Positions 7,688-15,956 are shown, counted from the stretch's first letter. The stretch: DNA of 38,855 bases from an uncultured Oscillospiraceae bacterium (GCA_949948775.1 CATLHC010000023.1:1-38855); one strand, 5' to 3'. The notes: a model not told the origin generated them from the sequence alone. Numbers and translations: made by a program.

Positions 7688-9415
7688 ATGAAAAAACGAC
7701 TGCTTTCCCTGGCGCTGGCCCTGGCGCTGTGCCTGGGGCTGACTGTACCCGCCCTGGCGGCGGACACCTCCGGGCTGGACGCAGGCGGCGCGAAAGCGTT
7801 TTACAGCAAATTGACCGCATACCAGCAGGCTGTGATCTATGCGGACCTGCGGGATATGAACGGGGACAAGACCCCTGAGCTGGTGGTTGTTTCCTCACCC
7901 CGTCCTGACGGGAATGGATTTCAGTACCATGTCGTTACGGTAGACATCTGGCAGGTCAAGAACGGCAGTGCGGTCAAAACGTCCAGCGTTGAGTGCGAGG
8001 CGGGGACATTTACGGATATGGAATACGTCTCCCTGAGCGGAGCGATTTATGTGCATGCCTCTACCAACTCTGGGCGGCCGGGCTTCCACGGTGTAACGGA
8101 TACCTATATCTCTGCGGACAGTTGGGAATACCTGGGCGCGTGTTGGTATGAGGAACCGGCCAGTATGGACACGGATGCCATCGCCGATGAGATTAACAGT
8201 ACGGATTTCTTCCGCGCTGTGAGTGGAGTCCAGCAAAAGGAGATTACGAGAGAAGAGTATAAAGAGCGTATCCAAAAATACCGGGGAGCCACTGTAGGCG
8301 AATACATGTTCGGCTGTGGCGGGCAGTCTTGGTATAACGATGACAAGCTTGTAAACGGCCACGACGCCACCTATCAGGATGTACTGAAACAGCTGGCCTT
8401 TCAGGCGAGCCAGGGCTCCACGACCACCCCCGCTCCCGGCACCTTTGGGCCCTATTCTATCTATGTGGACGGATGGGCCAAATATTTCATTGATTTTGAG
8501 TCGGCCAAGGTGGAGCGAAAGACCGTGAAGGTACGCACAGTCGGTATGGGGGGCGAGCTGAGAGACTATGAAAATGTGGATGCCATTTTGATCAAGGTCG
8601 CTCCCCTGAGCAGGGTTTCCACCCGGCTTATTGATGACCCGGATGGATTGTACGCCGATTTCGCGGAATACGCGGGATGTGACGGGGCCTATGGCTGGAG
8701 CGCGGATGTGGATGGGTCGGACAAATTTACCGTATACGCGAGAGGCAGCGCCGAATTTTGGCTGTACAGCGGGGCGATTGAGCGCAGCATAACGGGCAAG
8801 GATGAATGCATAGATCTGGACTGGACTATGGATTCTGCGGGCAATTATGTTCAGGCCTTTGTCCTGCTGGAGAGCGGGACCGGCACCACTGCGCCCTCCG
8901 AACCCACCGCCCCCAGCTTTACCGACGTGCCCGCTGGGGAGTACTACGCCGCCCCCGTGTCCTGGGCCATATCCAAGGGCATCACCAACGGCACCAGCAC
9001 CACCACCTTTTCTCCCGACGACAAGTGCACCGAGGCCCAGATTCTCACTTTCCTGTGGCGGGCCTCCGGCAAGCCCGCGCCCAGCGGCCAGCGGCCCGCC
9101 TGGGTGGACGCGGCGTACCAGGACGCCGTCCTCTGGGCCAGCAATAAGGGGATGATTGACCTGGCCGGTTTTAATCCGGGCAAGCCCTGCACCCGGGCCA
9201 ACGCCGTGAAATTCATTTGGCAGGCCCAGGGCAGTCCCTCCCCGTCCGCCGCCTCCACCTTCACCGATGTGGCCAAGGGCGCGGACTATGCCGCAGCGGT
9301 GTCCTGGGCGGTGGAGGAGAACGTGACGAAGGGCACCAGCACCACCACGTTCAGCCCCGGCGACACCTGCACCCGGGGGCAGATCGTCACCTTCCTCCAC
9401 CGGGCGATGGGCTGA
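7688..9415 (+). CDS. Secreted S-layer homology (SLH) domain protein
   Basis: A 575-aa exported protein. The signal peptide is KKR plus a Leu/Ala core ending in PALAA (cleavage near residue 25). Residues 26-400 are an uncharacterised extracellular region; its early part (DMNGDKTPELVVVSS) resembles a calcium-type or FG-GAP-like loop. From about residue 410 there are three SLH repeats: FTDVPAGEYYAAPVSWAISKGITNG, a degenerate middle one (WVDAAYQDAVLWASNKGMI), and FTDVAKGADYAAAVSWAVEENVTKG, with TFSPDDKCTEAQ and TFSPGDTCTRGQ motifs. SLH repeats anchor proteins to secondary cell-wall polymers. The N-terminal two thirds of the gene is less GC-rich than its neighbours, whereas the SLH part is GC-rich, suggesting a mosaic. 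Function of the N-terminal part is unknown. Confidence 0.9.
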   Translation: MKKRLLSLALALALCLGLTVPALAADTSGLDAGGAKAFYSKLTAYQQAVIYADLRDMNGDKTPELVVVSSPRPDGNGFQYHVVTVDIWQVKNGSAVKTSSVECEAGTFTDMEYVSLSGAIYVHASTNSGRPGFHGVTDTYISADSWEYLGACWYEEPASMDTDAIADEINSTDFFRAVSGVQQKEITREEYKERIQKYRGATVGEYMFGCGGQSWYNDDKLVNGHDATYQDVLKQLAFQASQGSTTTPAPGTFGPYSIYVDGWAKYFIDFESAKVERKTVKVRTVGMGGELRDYENVDAILIKVAPLSRVSTRLIDDPDGLYADFAEYAGCDGAYGWSADVDGSDKFTVYARGSAEFWLYSGAIERSITGKDECIDLDWTMDSAGNYVQAFVLLESGTGTTAPSEPTAPSFTDVPAGEYYAAPVSWAISKGITNGTSTTTFSPDDKCTEAQILTFLWRASGKPAPSGQRPAWVDAAYQDAVLWASNKGMIDLAGFNPGKPCTRANAVKFIWQAQGSPSPSAASTFTDVAKGADYAAAVSWAVEENVTKGTSTTTFSPGDTCTRGQIVTFLHRAMG

Positions 9416-9457
9416 GAGCAAAACATTATAACCTGCCGCGGCGGGTTGAAAAATAAG

Positions 9458-9497
9458 GGGCAGGGGCCGGATGAGAAACGCGGCCCCTGCTCTTTTC
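9458..9497 (+). terminator. Terminator of the SLH gene
   Basis: GCAGGGGCCG (9460-9469) pairs with CGGCCCCTGC (9481-9490), followed by TCTTTT. It separates the SLH gene from the topoisomerase promoter. Confidence 0.75.
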
Positions 9498-9503
9498 CCG
9501 CCC

Positions 9504-9533
9504 TTGACGTTTCCTCCCATTTTGCGGTATACT
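9504..9533 (+). promoter_or_regulatory. Promoter of the topoisomerase B-subunit gene
   Basis: TTGACG (9504-9509), 18 bp, TATACT (9528-9533). The leader of about 100 nt contains a small GGCGG/CCGCC hairpin (9565-9580). Confidence 0.65.
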
Positions 9534-9637
9534 ATATAATTAAGACCCAAGCGGGCTCTGGACCGGCGGTTTTCACCGCCATCCGTCCCAAGTCGACATT
9601 TTCCCCGCACGGGGGAGCAAAAATAAGAGGTGCAGCT

Positions 9638-11626
9638 ATGGCAAGGTCCACTTCCAAACAGCAGTACGGCAACGATTCCATCTCCTCCCTGAAGGGGGCC
9701 GACCGGGTGCGCAAGCGCCCCGGCGTCATCTTCGGTTCCGACGGGCTGGAGGGCTGCGAGCACGCGGTGTTTGAAATCCTCTCCAACGCCATCGACGAGG
9801 CACGGGAGGGCCACGGCGACCTGATCACCGTCACCCGGTACGAGGACAGGTCCATCGAGGTGGAGGACTTCGGCCGGGGCTGCCCAGTGGATTGGAACGA
9901 GGCGGAGGGCCGCTACAACTGGGAGCTGGTGTTCTGCGAGCTGTACGCCGGCGGCAAGTACAAGGACGGCGGCGGGGACAACTACGAGTACTCTCTGGGC
10001 CTCAACGGCCTGGGCTCCTGCGCCACCCAGTACGCCAGCGAGTATTTCGACGCGGTGATCTATCGGGACGGCTTCAAGTACACCCTCCACTTCGAGAAGG
10101 GCGAGATCGTGGGTGAGATGAAAAAGGAGCCCGCCGACCGGAAAAAGACCGGCTCCAAGTTCCACTGGAAGCCGGATCTGGACGTATTCACCGACATCGA
10201 TATCCCCGTGGACTACTATACCGATGTGATGAAGCGTCAAGCGGTGGTCAACGCCGGGGTGACCTTCCGCTTTCGAAACCAGACCGGCGGAAAGTTCGAG
10301 ACCACCGACTTCCGCTATGAAAACGGCATCATCGATTACGTTGCCGAGCTGGCGGGGGACGATCCCCTCACCGCGCCTGTGTTCTGGCAGTCGGAGCGCC
10401 GGGGCCGTGACCGGGCGGACAAGGCGGAGTATAAAGTGAAGCTGTCGGTGTCCTTCTGCTTCTCCAACCGGGTGCAGGTCATCGAGCACTACCACAACTC
10501 CTCCTGGCTGGAGCACGGCGGGTCGCCGGAAAAGGCCATGCGCTCCGCCTTCGTGTCCGCCATCGACGGCTGGCTCAAGCAGAACGGCAAATATCAGAAA
10601 AACGAGAGCAAGATCACCTTTAACGACATCCAAGACGCACTGGTGCTGGTGTCCAACAACTTCTCCACCCAGACCAGCTACGAGAACCAGACCAAGAAGT
10701 CCATCACCAATAAATTTGTCCAGGAGGCCATGACGGACTTCCTCCGCTCCCAGTTCGAGGTCTATTTCATCGAGAACCCCATGGACGCGGAGAAGATCGC
10801 CGGGCAGGTGCTGGTGAACAAGCGCTCCCGGGAGACGGCGGAAAAAACCCGCCTGGGTATCAAGAAAAAGCTGTCCGGGTCCATGGACATCTCCAACCGG
10901 GTGGCCAAGTTTGTCCCCTGCCGCACCAGGGACGTGACCCGGAGCGAGCTGTACATCGTGGAGGGCGACTCCGCCCTGGGCAGCGTGAAGCAGGCCCGGG
11001 ACAGCGAGTTCCAGGCGTGCATGCCCATCCGGGGCAAGATCCTCAACTGCCTAAAGGCGGACTACGCCCGCATCTTCAAAAGCGACATCATCATCGACCT
11101 GCTGAAGGTGATCGGCTGCGGGGTGGAGGTGAAGGACAAGCACGTCAAGGACCTGAACGCCTTCGACCTAGACAACCTGCGCTGGAACAAGGTGGTTATC
11201 TGCACCGACGGCGACGTGGACGGCTTTCAGATCCGCACGCTGCTGCTCACCATGCTATACCGCCTGACCCCCACCCTCATTGAGAAGGGGTACGTGTATA
11301 TCGCCGAGTCCCCCCTGTACGAGATCACCTATAAGGAAAAGACCTGGTTTGCCTACTCCGACAAGGAGAAAAACGATGTGCTGGCCTCCATGGAGGGGAA
11401 AAAGCTGGACGTGCAGCGCTCCAAGGGCCTGGGTGAGAACGAGCCGGAGATGATGTGGCTGACCACCATGAACCCGGAGACCCGGCGGCTGATCAAGGTC
11501 ATGCCGGAGGACGTGGAGCGCACGATGGAGGTGTTTGACCTGCTTCTGGGAGACAATCTCCAGGGCCGGAAGGACCACATCGCGGACAGCGGGTATAAAT
11601 ATCTGGATATGGCGGATATCTCATGA
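9638..11626 (+). CDS. Divergent type IIA topoisomerase ATPase subunit (GyrB/ParE-like)
   Basis: A 662-aa protein with the full GyrB/ParE layout: GHKL ATPase (E46, N50, D53; DFGRG at 77-81; GLNGLG at 121-126), transducer with QTK at 351-353, Toprim with EGDS at 442-445, PIRGK at 463-467 and DGDVDG at 524-529, and RSKGLGE at 594-600. Deviations from canonical motifs are seen at DNGRG (N to F), GLHGVG (H to N, V to L) and DADVDG (A to G), while acidic metal ligands and catalytic lysine remain. This looks like an active but divergent paralogue. ATG 9638 has AGAGGTG upstream; the frame is open further back through the promoter. The likely partner A subunit begins at 13704, separated by a secreted-protein gene. 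No GyrB-specific insert is seen. I call it topoisomerase IV-like and leave the symbol empty. Confidence 0.85.
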   Translation: MARSTSKQQYGNDSISSLKGADRVRKRPGVIFGSDGLEGCEHAVFEILSNAIDEAREGHGDLITVTRYEDRSIEVEDFGRGCPVDWNEAEGRYNWELVFCELYAGGKYKDGGGDNYEYSLGLNGLGSCATQYASEYFDAVIYRDGFKYTLHFEKGEIVGEMKKEPADRKKTGSKFHWKPDLDVFTDIDIPVDYYTDVMKRQAVVNAGVTFRFRNQTGGKFETTDFRYENGIIDYVAELAGDDPLTAPVFWQSERRGRDRADKAEYKVKLSVSFCFSNRVQVIEHYHNSSWLEHGGSPEKAMRSAFVSAIDGWLKQNGKYQKNESKITFNDIQDALVLVSNNFSTQTSYENQTKKSITNKFVQEAMTDFLRSQFEVYFIENPMDAEKIAGQVLVNKRSRETAEKTRLGIKKKLSGSMDISNRVAKFVPCRTRDVTRSELYIVEGDSALGSVKQARDSEFQACMPIRGKILNCLKADYARIFKSDIIIDLLKVIGCGVEVKDKHVKDLNAFDLDNLRWNKVVICTDGDVDGFQIRTLLLTMLYRLTPTLIEKGYVYIAESPLYEITYKEKTWFAYSDKEKNDVLASMEGKKLDVQRSKGLGENEPEMMWLTTMNPETRRLIKVMPEDVERTMEVFDLLLGDNLQGRKDHIADSGYKYLDMADIS

Positions 11627-11640
11627 CGCCATGTGGGGAG

Positions 11641-11670
11641 CTTCTTTTCCTTTTCCGGGAAAAAGAAGGG
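11641..11670 (+). terminator. Imperfect hairpin after the B-subunit gene
   Basis: CTTCTTTT (11641-11648) pairs with AAAAGAAG (11661-11668) around a mostly CC/GG-closed loop; an A/T-rich stretch follows, but not a clean U-tract. It could reduce read-through into the downstream gene. Confidence 0.4.
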
Positions 11671-11694
11671 ATTTAAAAAATTTTCATAAACCTC

Positions 11695-11725
11695 TTGACC
11701 TTCCACCCGCTGGAAGGTGTATGTT
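11695..11725 (+). promoter_or_regulatory. MerR/CueR-type promoter with 19-bp spacer
   Basis: The -35 TTGACC (11695-11700) and -10 TATGTT (11720-11725) are exactly 19 bp apart. A dyad fills the spacer: ACCTTCCA (11698-11705), five bases, TGGAAGGT (11711-11718). The overlong spacer with a centred dyad is the hallmark of promoters activated by MerR-family regulators, and the half-sites ACCTTCC/GGAAGGT match the CueR-type operator. No merR-type gene is in the window. Confidence 0.75.
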
Positions 11726-11743
11726 GGACGCAAGGAGAGAAGT

Positions 11744-11842
11744 AAGCCCATAATAAAGAGGAAGCGAAAAAAGAAACGCTTGGGCTTTCCTCTGCAGAAC
11801 ATAGGCTTCGGCCTGGTTCCCCAACGCCGCAGGGCGGCGTAA
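11744..11842 (+). other. Structured leader of the stalk-domain gene
   Basis: AAGCCCA (11744-11750) can pair with TGGGCTT (11781-11787), whereas AGAGGAA (11757-11763) can pair with TTCCTCT further downstream; the two pairings interlock. After them come AGGC-TTCG-GCCT with an extra-stable tetraloop (around 11808-11819), and ACGCCG/CGGCGT around CAGGG. There is no recognised riboswitch core and no U-tract. Confidence 0.4.
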
Positions 11843-11885
11843 AGATAGAAGAAACCTGTATTCGCGTGAAAAGGAGGAACGAACA

Positions 11886-13595
11886 ATGAAGAAATTGACA
11901 GCGGTTCTGGTGTCTCTGACCCTGGCCTTGTCGCTGGCGGCGCCTGCCTTTGCGGCCCCCGCTCCGGACACGGTCCCCGTGGACGGCGCCTACACGGTGG
12001 ACGGCGAGGCCGTGCCCGTCTATCAGCCGGGGGACGCCATCCCCATCAGCGCCATCCTGGACAGCCTGTCCCCGGAAGAGACCCTGGGCATCATCGGCGG
12101 CGCGGACGGCCCCACGTCCATCATCACCAGCGGGCCCATCGGCTCCATCGACTGGGAGGACTTCGCAAATCTCCCGGATGACGATTTGGCGCAGCTGCTC
12201 CAGCAACGGCGGGACGAGAACAAGAAAGCCCTGGGCGGCGTGCCCGGCCAGGTGGGCGTGATGGTCAACGGCGCGTATATCCAGTTCCCCGACGCCGCCC
12301 CCGAGGTGGTGGACGGGCGCACCATGACCCCGATCCGGGCGCTCATTGAAACCCTTGGCGGCGAGGCGGAGATGGTGGACGACAAGGTGGTCTGCAAAAC
12401 GGATGAAATTTGCCTGACTTTTACCCTTGGCAGCAATGAGGTTCTGGTGGAGTACCCCGGCGGTGAGCTGCCAGGCGACGGGCAGATCTTCCCCATGGAC
12501 TGCGCCCCCTATCTCAAGGATGGCCGCACCTACGTCCCCGTGCGCTTCATCTCCGAGGCCCTGGGTTACGACGTGGGCTGGGATGCCTTCTATGAGACCG
12601 CCATCCTGTTGGACCGGGACGCGCTGGCGTCCCAGATCGACGAGAAATTCACCATTCTCAACAAGGTCCAAGCAAACAAGAGCATTGGAATGGAGGAAGG
12701 CAAAAACTACCGCTCCGACGCGAAGGGCAATATCTCCCTCACCCTGTTTGACACCCTCAACGGAAACAAGACCTACAAGGCGGACCTCACCGCCAAGCAG
12801 CTCTTCAACACCGACGCCGCCAGCGCCAACCTGTCTCTGAAGCTGTCCGACAACGCGGTGGATGATCTGGAGGAGCTGATGTTCGGTCAGTATGACGCTC
12901 CCGCGGACGCCGAAATGTTCCGGACCGTCGTAAAATGCCTGGAGGACATGGAGCTCATTATGACGAGGGAGGGCTCCATCTGGTTCCGGATGGCGGCGCT
13001 GGACGAGCTGGCCGGGAAAGACAACGTGTGGCTGGCCATGGACCTGGGCGCGGACTGGGGCGAGCTGGCCTTTACCCAGGCGGGCGACGCCACCATCGGC
13101 TCGGTGCTGGTCCGGTTCATGCCCTGTGAGAGCGTCACCGAGTGGGGCTCCGTGATGGAGATGGTGGACCTGCTGGACAGCCTCTACGGCGACGATCAGT
13201 TTACCACGTCCGGTGGCACCTCCACCCTCACCATCGACCTGGACAGCCTGATGGGGCTCTATGCGGACATGGGCCTGGATGAGAGCGATATGGAGGAAGC
13301 CAAGGCCGCCTTCAAGGAGTACAAGATCGTCATGAAGGTGGACAGCAAGGGCGGGGCCGTCATGACCTGCGCCATGGAGACCAATCCCCAGTCCGGCGTG
13401 CCCGGCATGAAGATCGCCATGGACGTCACCCAGTCTGGCGGCAACGTGTCCATGACCATGAACTACCACATCGCCAACATGGGCGAGATGAAGGTGGAGG
13501 TCACCGGGACCCAGAGGGGCACCACCGACAAGCCCCTGAGCGAGCCCCCCGAGGGAGCCACCGTGGTGGACTCCGTCCAGCCCCTGGAATTCTGA
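11886..13595 (+). CDS. Secreted stalk-domain protein ('copper amine oxidase N-terminal' domain)
   Basis: A 569-aa exported protein. Signal peptide 1-24 ends in PAFAA. Residues 68-80 read GIIGGADGPTSII, a motif otherwise known from beta subunits of sodium-pump decarboxylases. A stalk domain occupies about residues 124-243, with the paired hallmark segments DGRTMTPIRALIETLG and DGRTYVPVRFISEALGYDVGWD. Residues 250-569 are uncharacterised, with no membrane segment and no wall-sorting signal visible. Stalk domains are thought to be extracellular binding or spacer modules; the copper amine oxidase name is historical and there is no oxidase here. It has a good RBS (AAAGGAGG) and lies between two topoisomerase subunit genes with a separate MerR-type promoter. 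Its role is unknown. Confidence 0.85.
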   Translation: MKKLTAVLVSLTLALSLAAPAFAAPAPDTVPVDGAYTVDGEAVPVYQPGDAIPISAILDSLSPEETLGIIGGADGPTSIITSGPIGSIDWEDFANLPDDDLAQLLQQRRDENKKALGGVPGQVGVMVNGAYIQFPDAAPEVVDGRTMTPIRALIETLGGEAEMVDDKVVCKTDEICLTFTLGSNEVLVEYPGGELPGDGQIFPMDCAPYLKDGRTYVPVRFISEALGYDVGWDAFYETAILLDRDALASQIDEKFTILNKVQANKSIGMEEGKNYRSDAKGNISLTLFDTLNGNKTYKADLTAKQLFNTDAASANLSLKLSDNAVDDLEELMFGQYDAPADAEMFRTVVKCLEDMELIMTREGSIWFRMAALDELAGKDNVWLAMDLGADWGELAFTQAGDATIGSVLVRFMPCESVTEWGSVMEMVDLLDSLYGDDQFTTSGGTSTLTIDLDSLMGLYADMGLDESDMEEAKAAFKEYKIVMKVDSKGGAVMTCAMETNPQSGVPGMKIAMDVTQSGGNVSMTMNYHIANMGEMKVEVTGTQRGTTDKPLSEPPEGATVVDSVQPLEF

Positions 13596-13626
13596 GCGCG
13601 GAACCCTGTGCCCGCGTCACAACTGA

Positions 13627-13667
13627 GCGCCAAAGCCTTCCCCATTTTTCGGGGAAGGCTTTGGCGC
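13627..13667 (+). other. Perfect 17-bp stem-loop ahead of the A-subunit gene
   Basis: GCGCCAAAGCCTTCCCC (13627-13643) pairs perfectly with 13651-13667 around a 7-nt loop. No T-tract follows (GGCCCTCCC), so termination would be incomplete or factor-dependent. I see no promoter between this hairpin and the A-subunit start, so that gene would rely on read-through. Confidence 0.7.
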
Positions 13668-13703
13668 GGCCCTCCCGCAAACTGAGAGTAAGGATTGATT
13701 CGT

Positions 13704-15956
13704 TTGGCTAAGAAGAAGGACCCCCGGCAGAAGGAACCCCAAAAGGTAAATAACCCAAACGTCATGGGCCTGCGGGCCCAGGTGCTGGAGCAGCCCATCA
13801 CCGAGACGCTGGAGCGCAACTATATGCCCTACGCCATGTCCGTCATCGTCTCCCGGGCCATCCCGGAGATCGACGGCTTCAAGCCCTCCCACCGCAAGCT
13901 GCTGTACACCATGTACCAGATGAAGCTGCTGGGGGGGAACCGCACCAAGTCCGCCAACGTGGTGGGGGCCACCATGAAGCTCAACCCCCACGGGGACGCC
14001 GCCATCTACGACACCATGGTGCGCCTCAGCCGGGGGTACGGGGCCCTTCTGCACCCGCTGGTGGACTCCAAGGGCAACTTCGGCAAGGTGTACTCCCGGG
14101 ATATGGCCTGGGCGGCCTCCCGGTACACCGAGGTGCGGCTGGACCCCATCTGCCAGGAGCTGTTCCGGGACATCGACCAGGACGCGGTGGACTTTGTCCC
14201 CAACTATGACGGCAAGCTGATGGAGCCCACCCTGTTGCCCACCACCTTCCCCAACGTGCTGGTGGCGGCCAACCAGGGCATCGCCGTGGGCATGGCGTCC
14301 AATTTGTGCGGGTTCAACCTGGGCGAGGTGTGCGACGCTGCCGCCGCCTACCTCAAGGACCCCAATGTGGACCTGATGGGCATTTTGAGGGCGCCGGATT
14401 TCTCCACCGGCGGACAGCTGCTCTATGACGGCGCGGCGCTGGCGGAGGTCTACCGCACGGGCCGGGGCTCCCTCAAGCTGCGGGCCAAATGGCGGCACAT
14501 GAAAGAAGACAACGTCATAGAAATTTATGAGATCCCCTACTCCACCACCGTGGAGGCCATTTTGGATAAGGTGGCCGAGCTGGTGAAGGCGGGAAAGGTC
14601 CGGGAGATCGCCGATATGCGGGACGAGACGGACCTGAACGGCCTGAAGCTGGCCATCGACCTGAAGCGGGGTGCCGACCCCGACAAGCTGATGGCCCGGC
14701 TGTTCCAGGCCACGCCGCTCCAGGACACCTTCTCTTGCAACTTCAATATCCTCATCGCCGGGATGCCCCGGGTGATGGGGGTGGGCGAGATTTTGGAGGA
14801 GTGGACCGCCTGGCGCATGGACGGCGTGCGGCGGCGGACCTACTTTGTCTGTAAGAAGAAGGAGGAGAAGCTCCATCTTCTGAAGGGCTTGAAGCGCATC
14901 CTGCTGGACATCGACAAGGCCATCCGCATCATCCGGGAGACGGAGGAGGAGGCCGAGGTGGTGCCCAACCTGATCATCGGCTTCGGCATCGACCAGGTTC
15001 AGGCGGAGTATGTGGCGGATATCCGGCTGCGCAACATCAACAAGGAGTATATCCTCAAACGGGTGGAGGAGACCGCCGAGCTGGAGAAGGAGATTGAGGA
15101 CCTGCGGGACATCATCAACTCTCCCAGCCGCATCAAAGGTATCATTGCCGAAGAGCTGAAAAGCGTCAAAAAGAAGTACGCCGTTCCCCGGCGCACCGAG
15201 ATCGTCTACGAGTACCAGCAGGCGGCGGAGGAGAAAATCACCGCGGTGGAGGAGGTCCCCGGCTATTCGGTGAATGTGTTTATCTCCAAAGAGGGATACT
15301 TTAAGAAGATCACGCCCCAGTCTCTGCGCATGAGCGGCGAGCAGAAGTACAAGGAGGGGGACGGCCCCTTCCTCCAGTGGGAGGGCACCAATCGGGACGA
15401 GCTGCTGGTGTTCACCGACAAGCAGCAGTGCTATAAGACCCGGCTCAGCGATTTCGACGACGCCAAGGCCAGCGTACTGGGGGACTATCTGCCCACCAAG
15501 CTGGGCATGGATCCGGAGGAGAAGTTCGTGTGGGCCTGCGCTCCGGGGGACTATTCCGCCCATGTGCTGTTTTTCTTTGACAACGGCAAGGCCGCCCGGG
15601 TGGAGCTGGGCGCCTACCAGACCCAGACCAGGCGGCGCAAGCTCACCGGGGCCTACTGCGACAAGTTCCCCCTGGTGTCCGCCTGCCTGCTCACAGAGGA
15701 CCAGGAGATGGCGGTGGGCTCCAGCGACGGGCGGTGCGTGGTGTTCCACACCGCCTCCCTGACCCCCAAGACCACCCGGTCCACCCAGGGTGTGGGGGTG
15801 ATGGTGGTGAAGGCCAAGCACCATGTGGAGTGGGCCAGACCCCTCTCCGCCACCCACATCGTCAACGCCGCCCGATACCGGGCCCGCTCCCTGCCCGCCG
15901 CAGGGGCCCTGCTGAAAGAGGAGGACCGGGGAGAGGAGCAGATGACGCTGCTGTAA
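13704..15956 (+). CDS. Divergent type IIA topoisomerase DNA-cleavage subunit (GyrA/ParC-like)
   Basis: A 750-aa breakage-reunion subunit. The winged-helix region reads KPSHRKLLYTMYQ, then NPHGDAAIYDTMVRL (94-108), and the active-site tyrosine is Y141 in ASRYTEVRL. At the position of E. coli GyrA Ser83 there is Ala (A99). A coiled coil with acidic Lys/Glu repeats lies around 430-490, and the C-terminal beta-pinwheel region (about 510-740) has no GyrA box, which suggests a topoisomerase IV-like decatenase more than a gyrase. I chose TTG 13704 because AAGGA lies 10 nt before it; the in-frame TTG at 13695 is too close to that RBS. It probably partners with the B-like subunit at 9638. Confidence 0.85.
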   Translation: MAKKKDPRQKEPQKVNNPNVMGLRAQVLEQPITETLERNYMPYAMSVIVSRAIPEIDGFKPSHRKLLYTMYQMKLLGGNRTKSANVVGATMKLNPHGDAAIYDTMVRLSRGYGALLHPLVDSKGNFGKVYSRDMAWAASRYTEVRLDPICQELFRDIDQDAVDFVPNYDGKLMEPTLLPTTFPNVLVAANQGIAVGMASNLCGFNLGEVCDAAAAYLKDPNVDLMGILRAPDFSTGGQLLYDGAALAEVYRTGRGSLKLRAKWRHMKEDNVIEIYEIPYSTTVEAILDKVAELVKAGKVREIADMRDETDLNGLKLAIDLKRGADPDKLMARLFQATPLQDTFSCNFNILIAGMPRVMGVGEILEEWTAWRMDGVRRRTYFVCKKKEEKLHLLKGLKRILLDIDKAIRIIRETEEEAEVVPNLIIGFGIDQVQAEYVADIRLRNINKEYILKRVEETAELEKEIEDLRDIINSPSRIKGIIAEELKSVKKKYAVPRRTEIVYEYQQAAEEKITAVEEVPGYSVNVFISKEGYFKKITPQSLRMSGEQKYKEGDGPFLQWEGTNRDELLVFTDKQQCYKTRLSDFDDAKASVLGDYLPTKLGMDPEEKFVWACAPGDYSAHVLFFFDNGKAARVELGAYQTQTRRRKLTGAYCDKFPLVSACLLTEDQEMAVGSSDGRCVVFHTASLTPKTTRSTQGVGVMVVKAKHHVEWARPLSATHIVNAARYRARSLPAAGALLKEEDRGEEQMTLL

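Noticed and set aside
11721-11753. Ten-codon frame just after the MerR-type promoter
   Set aside because: Its ATG lies within the -10 box and before the likely transcription start, so it cannot be a leader peptide of that transcript.
11886-13595. Copper amine oxidase function
   Set aside because: Only the stalk-type N-terminal domain is present; no oxidase domain is seen. The family name alone does not support copper chemistry, even with a CueR-like promoter upstream.
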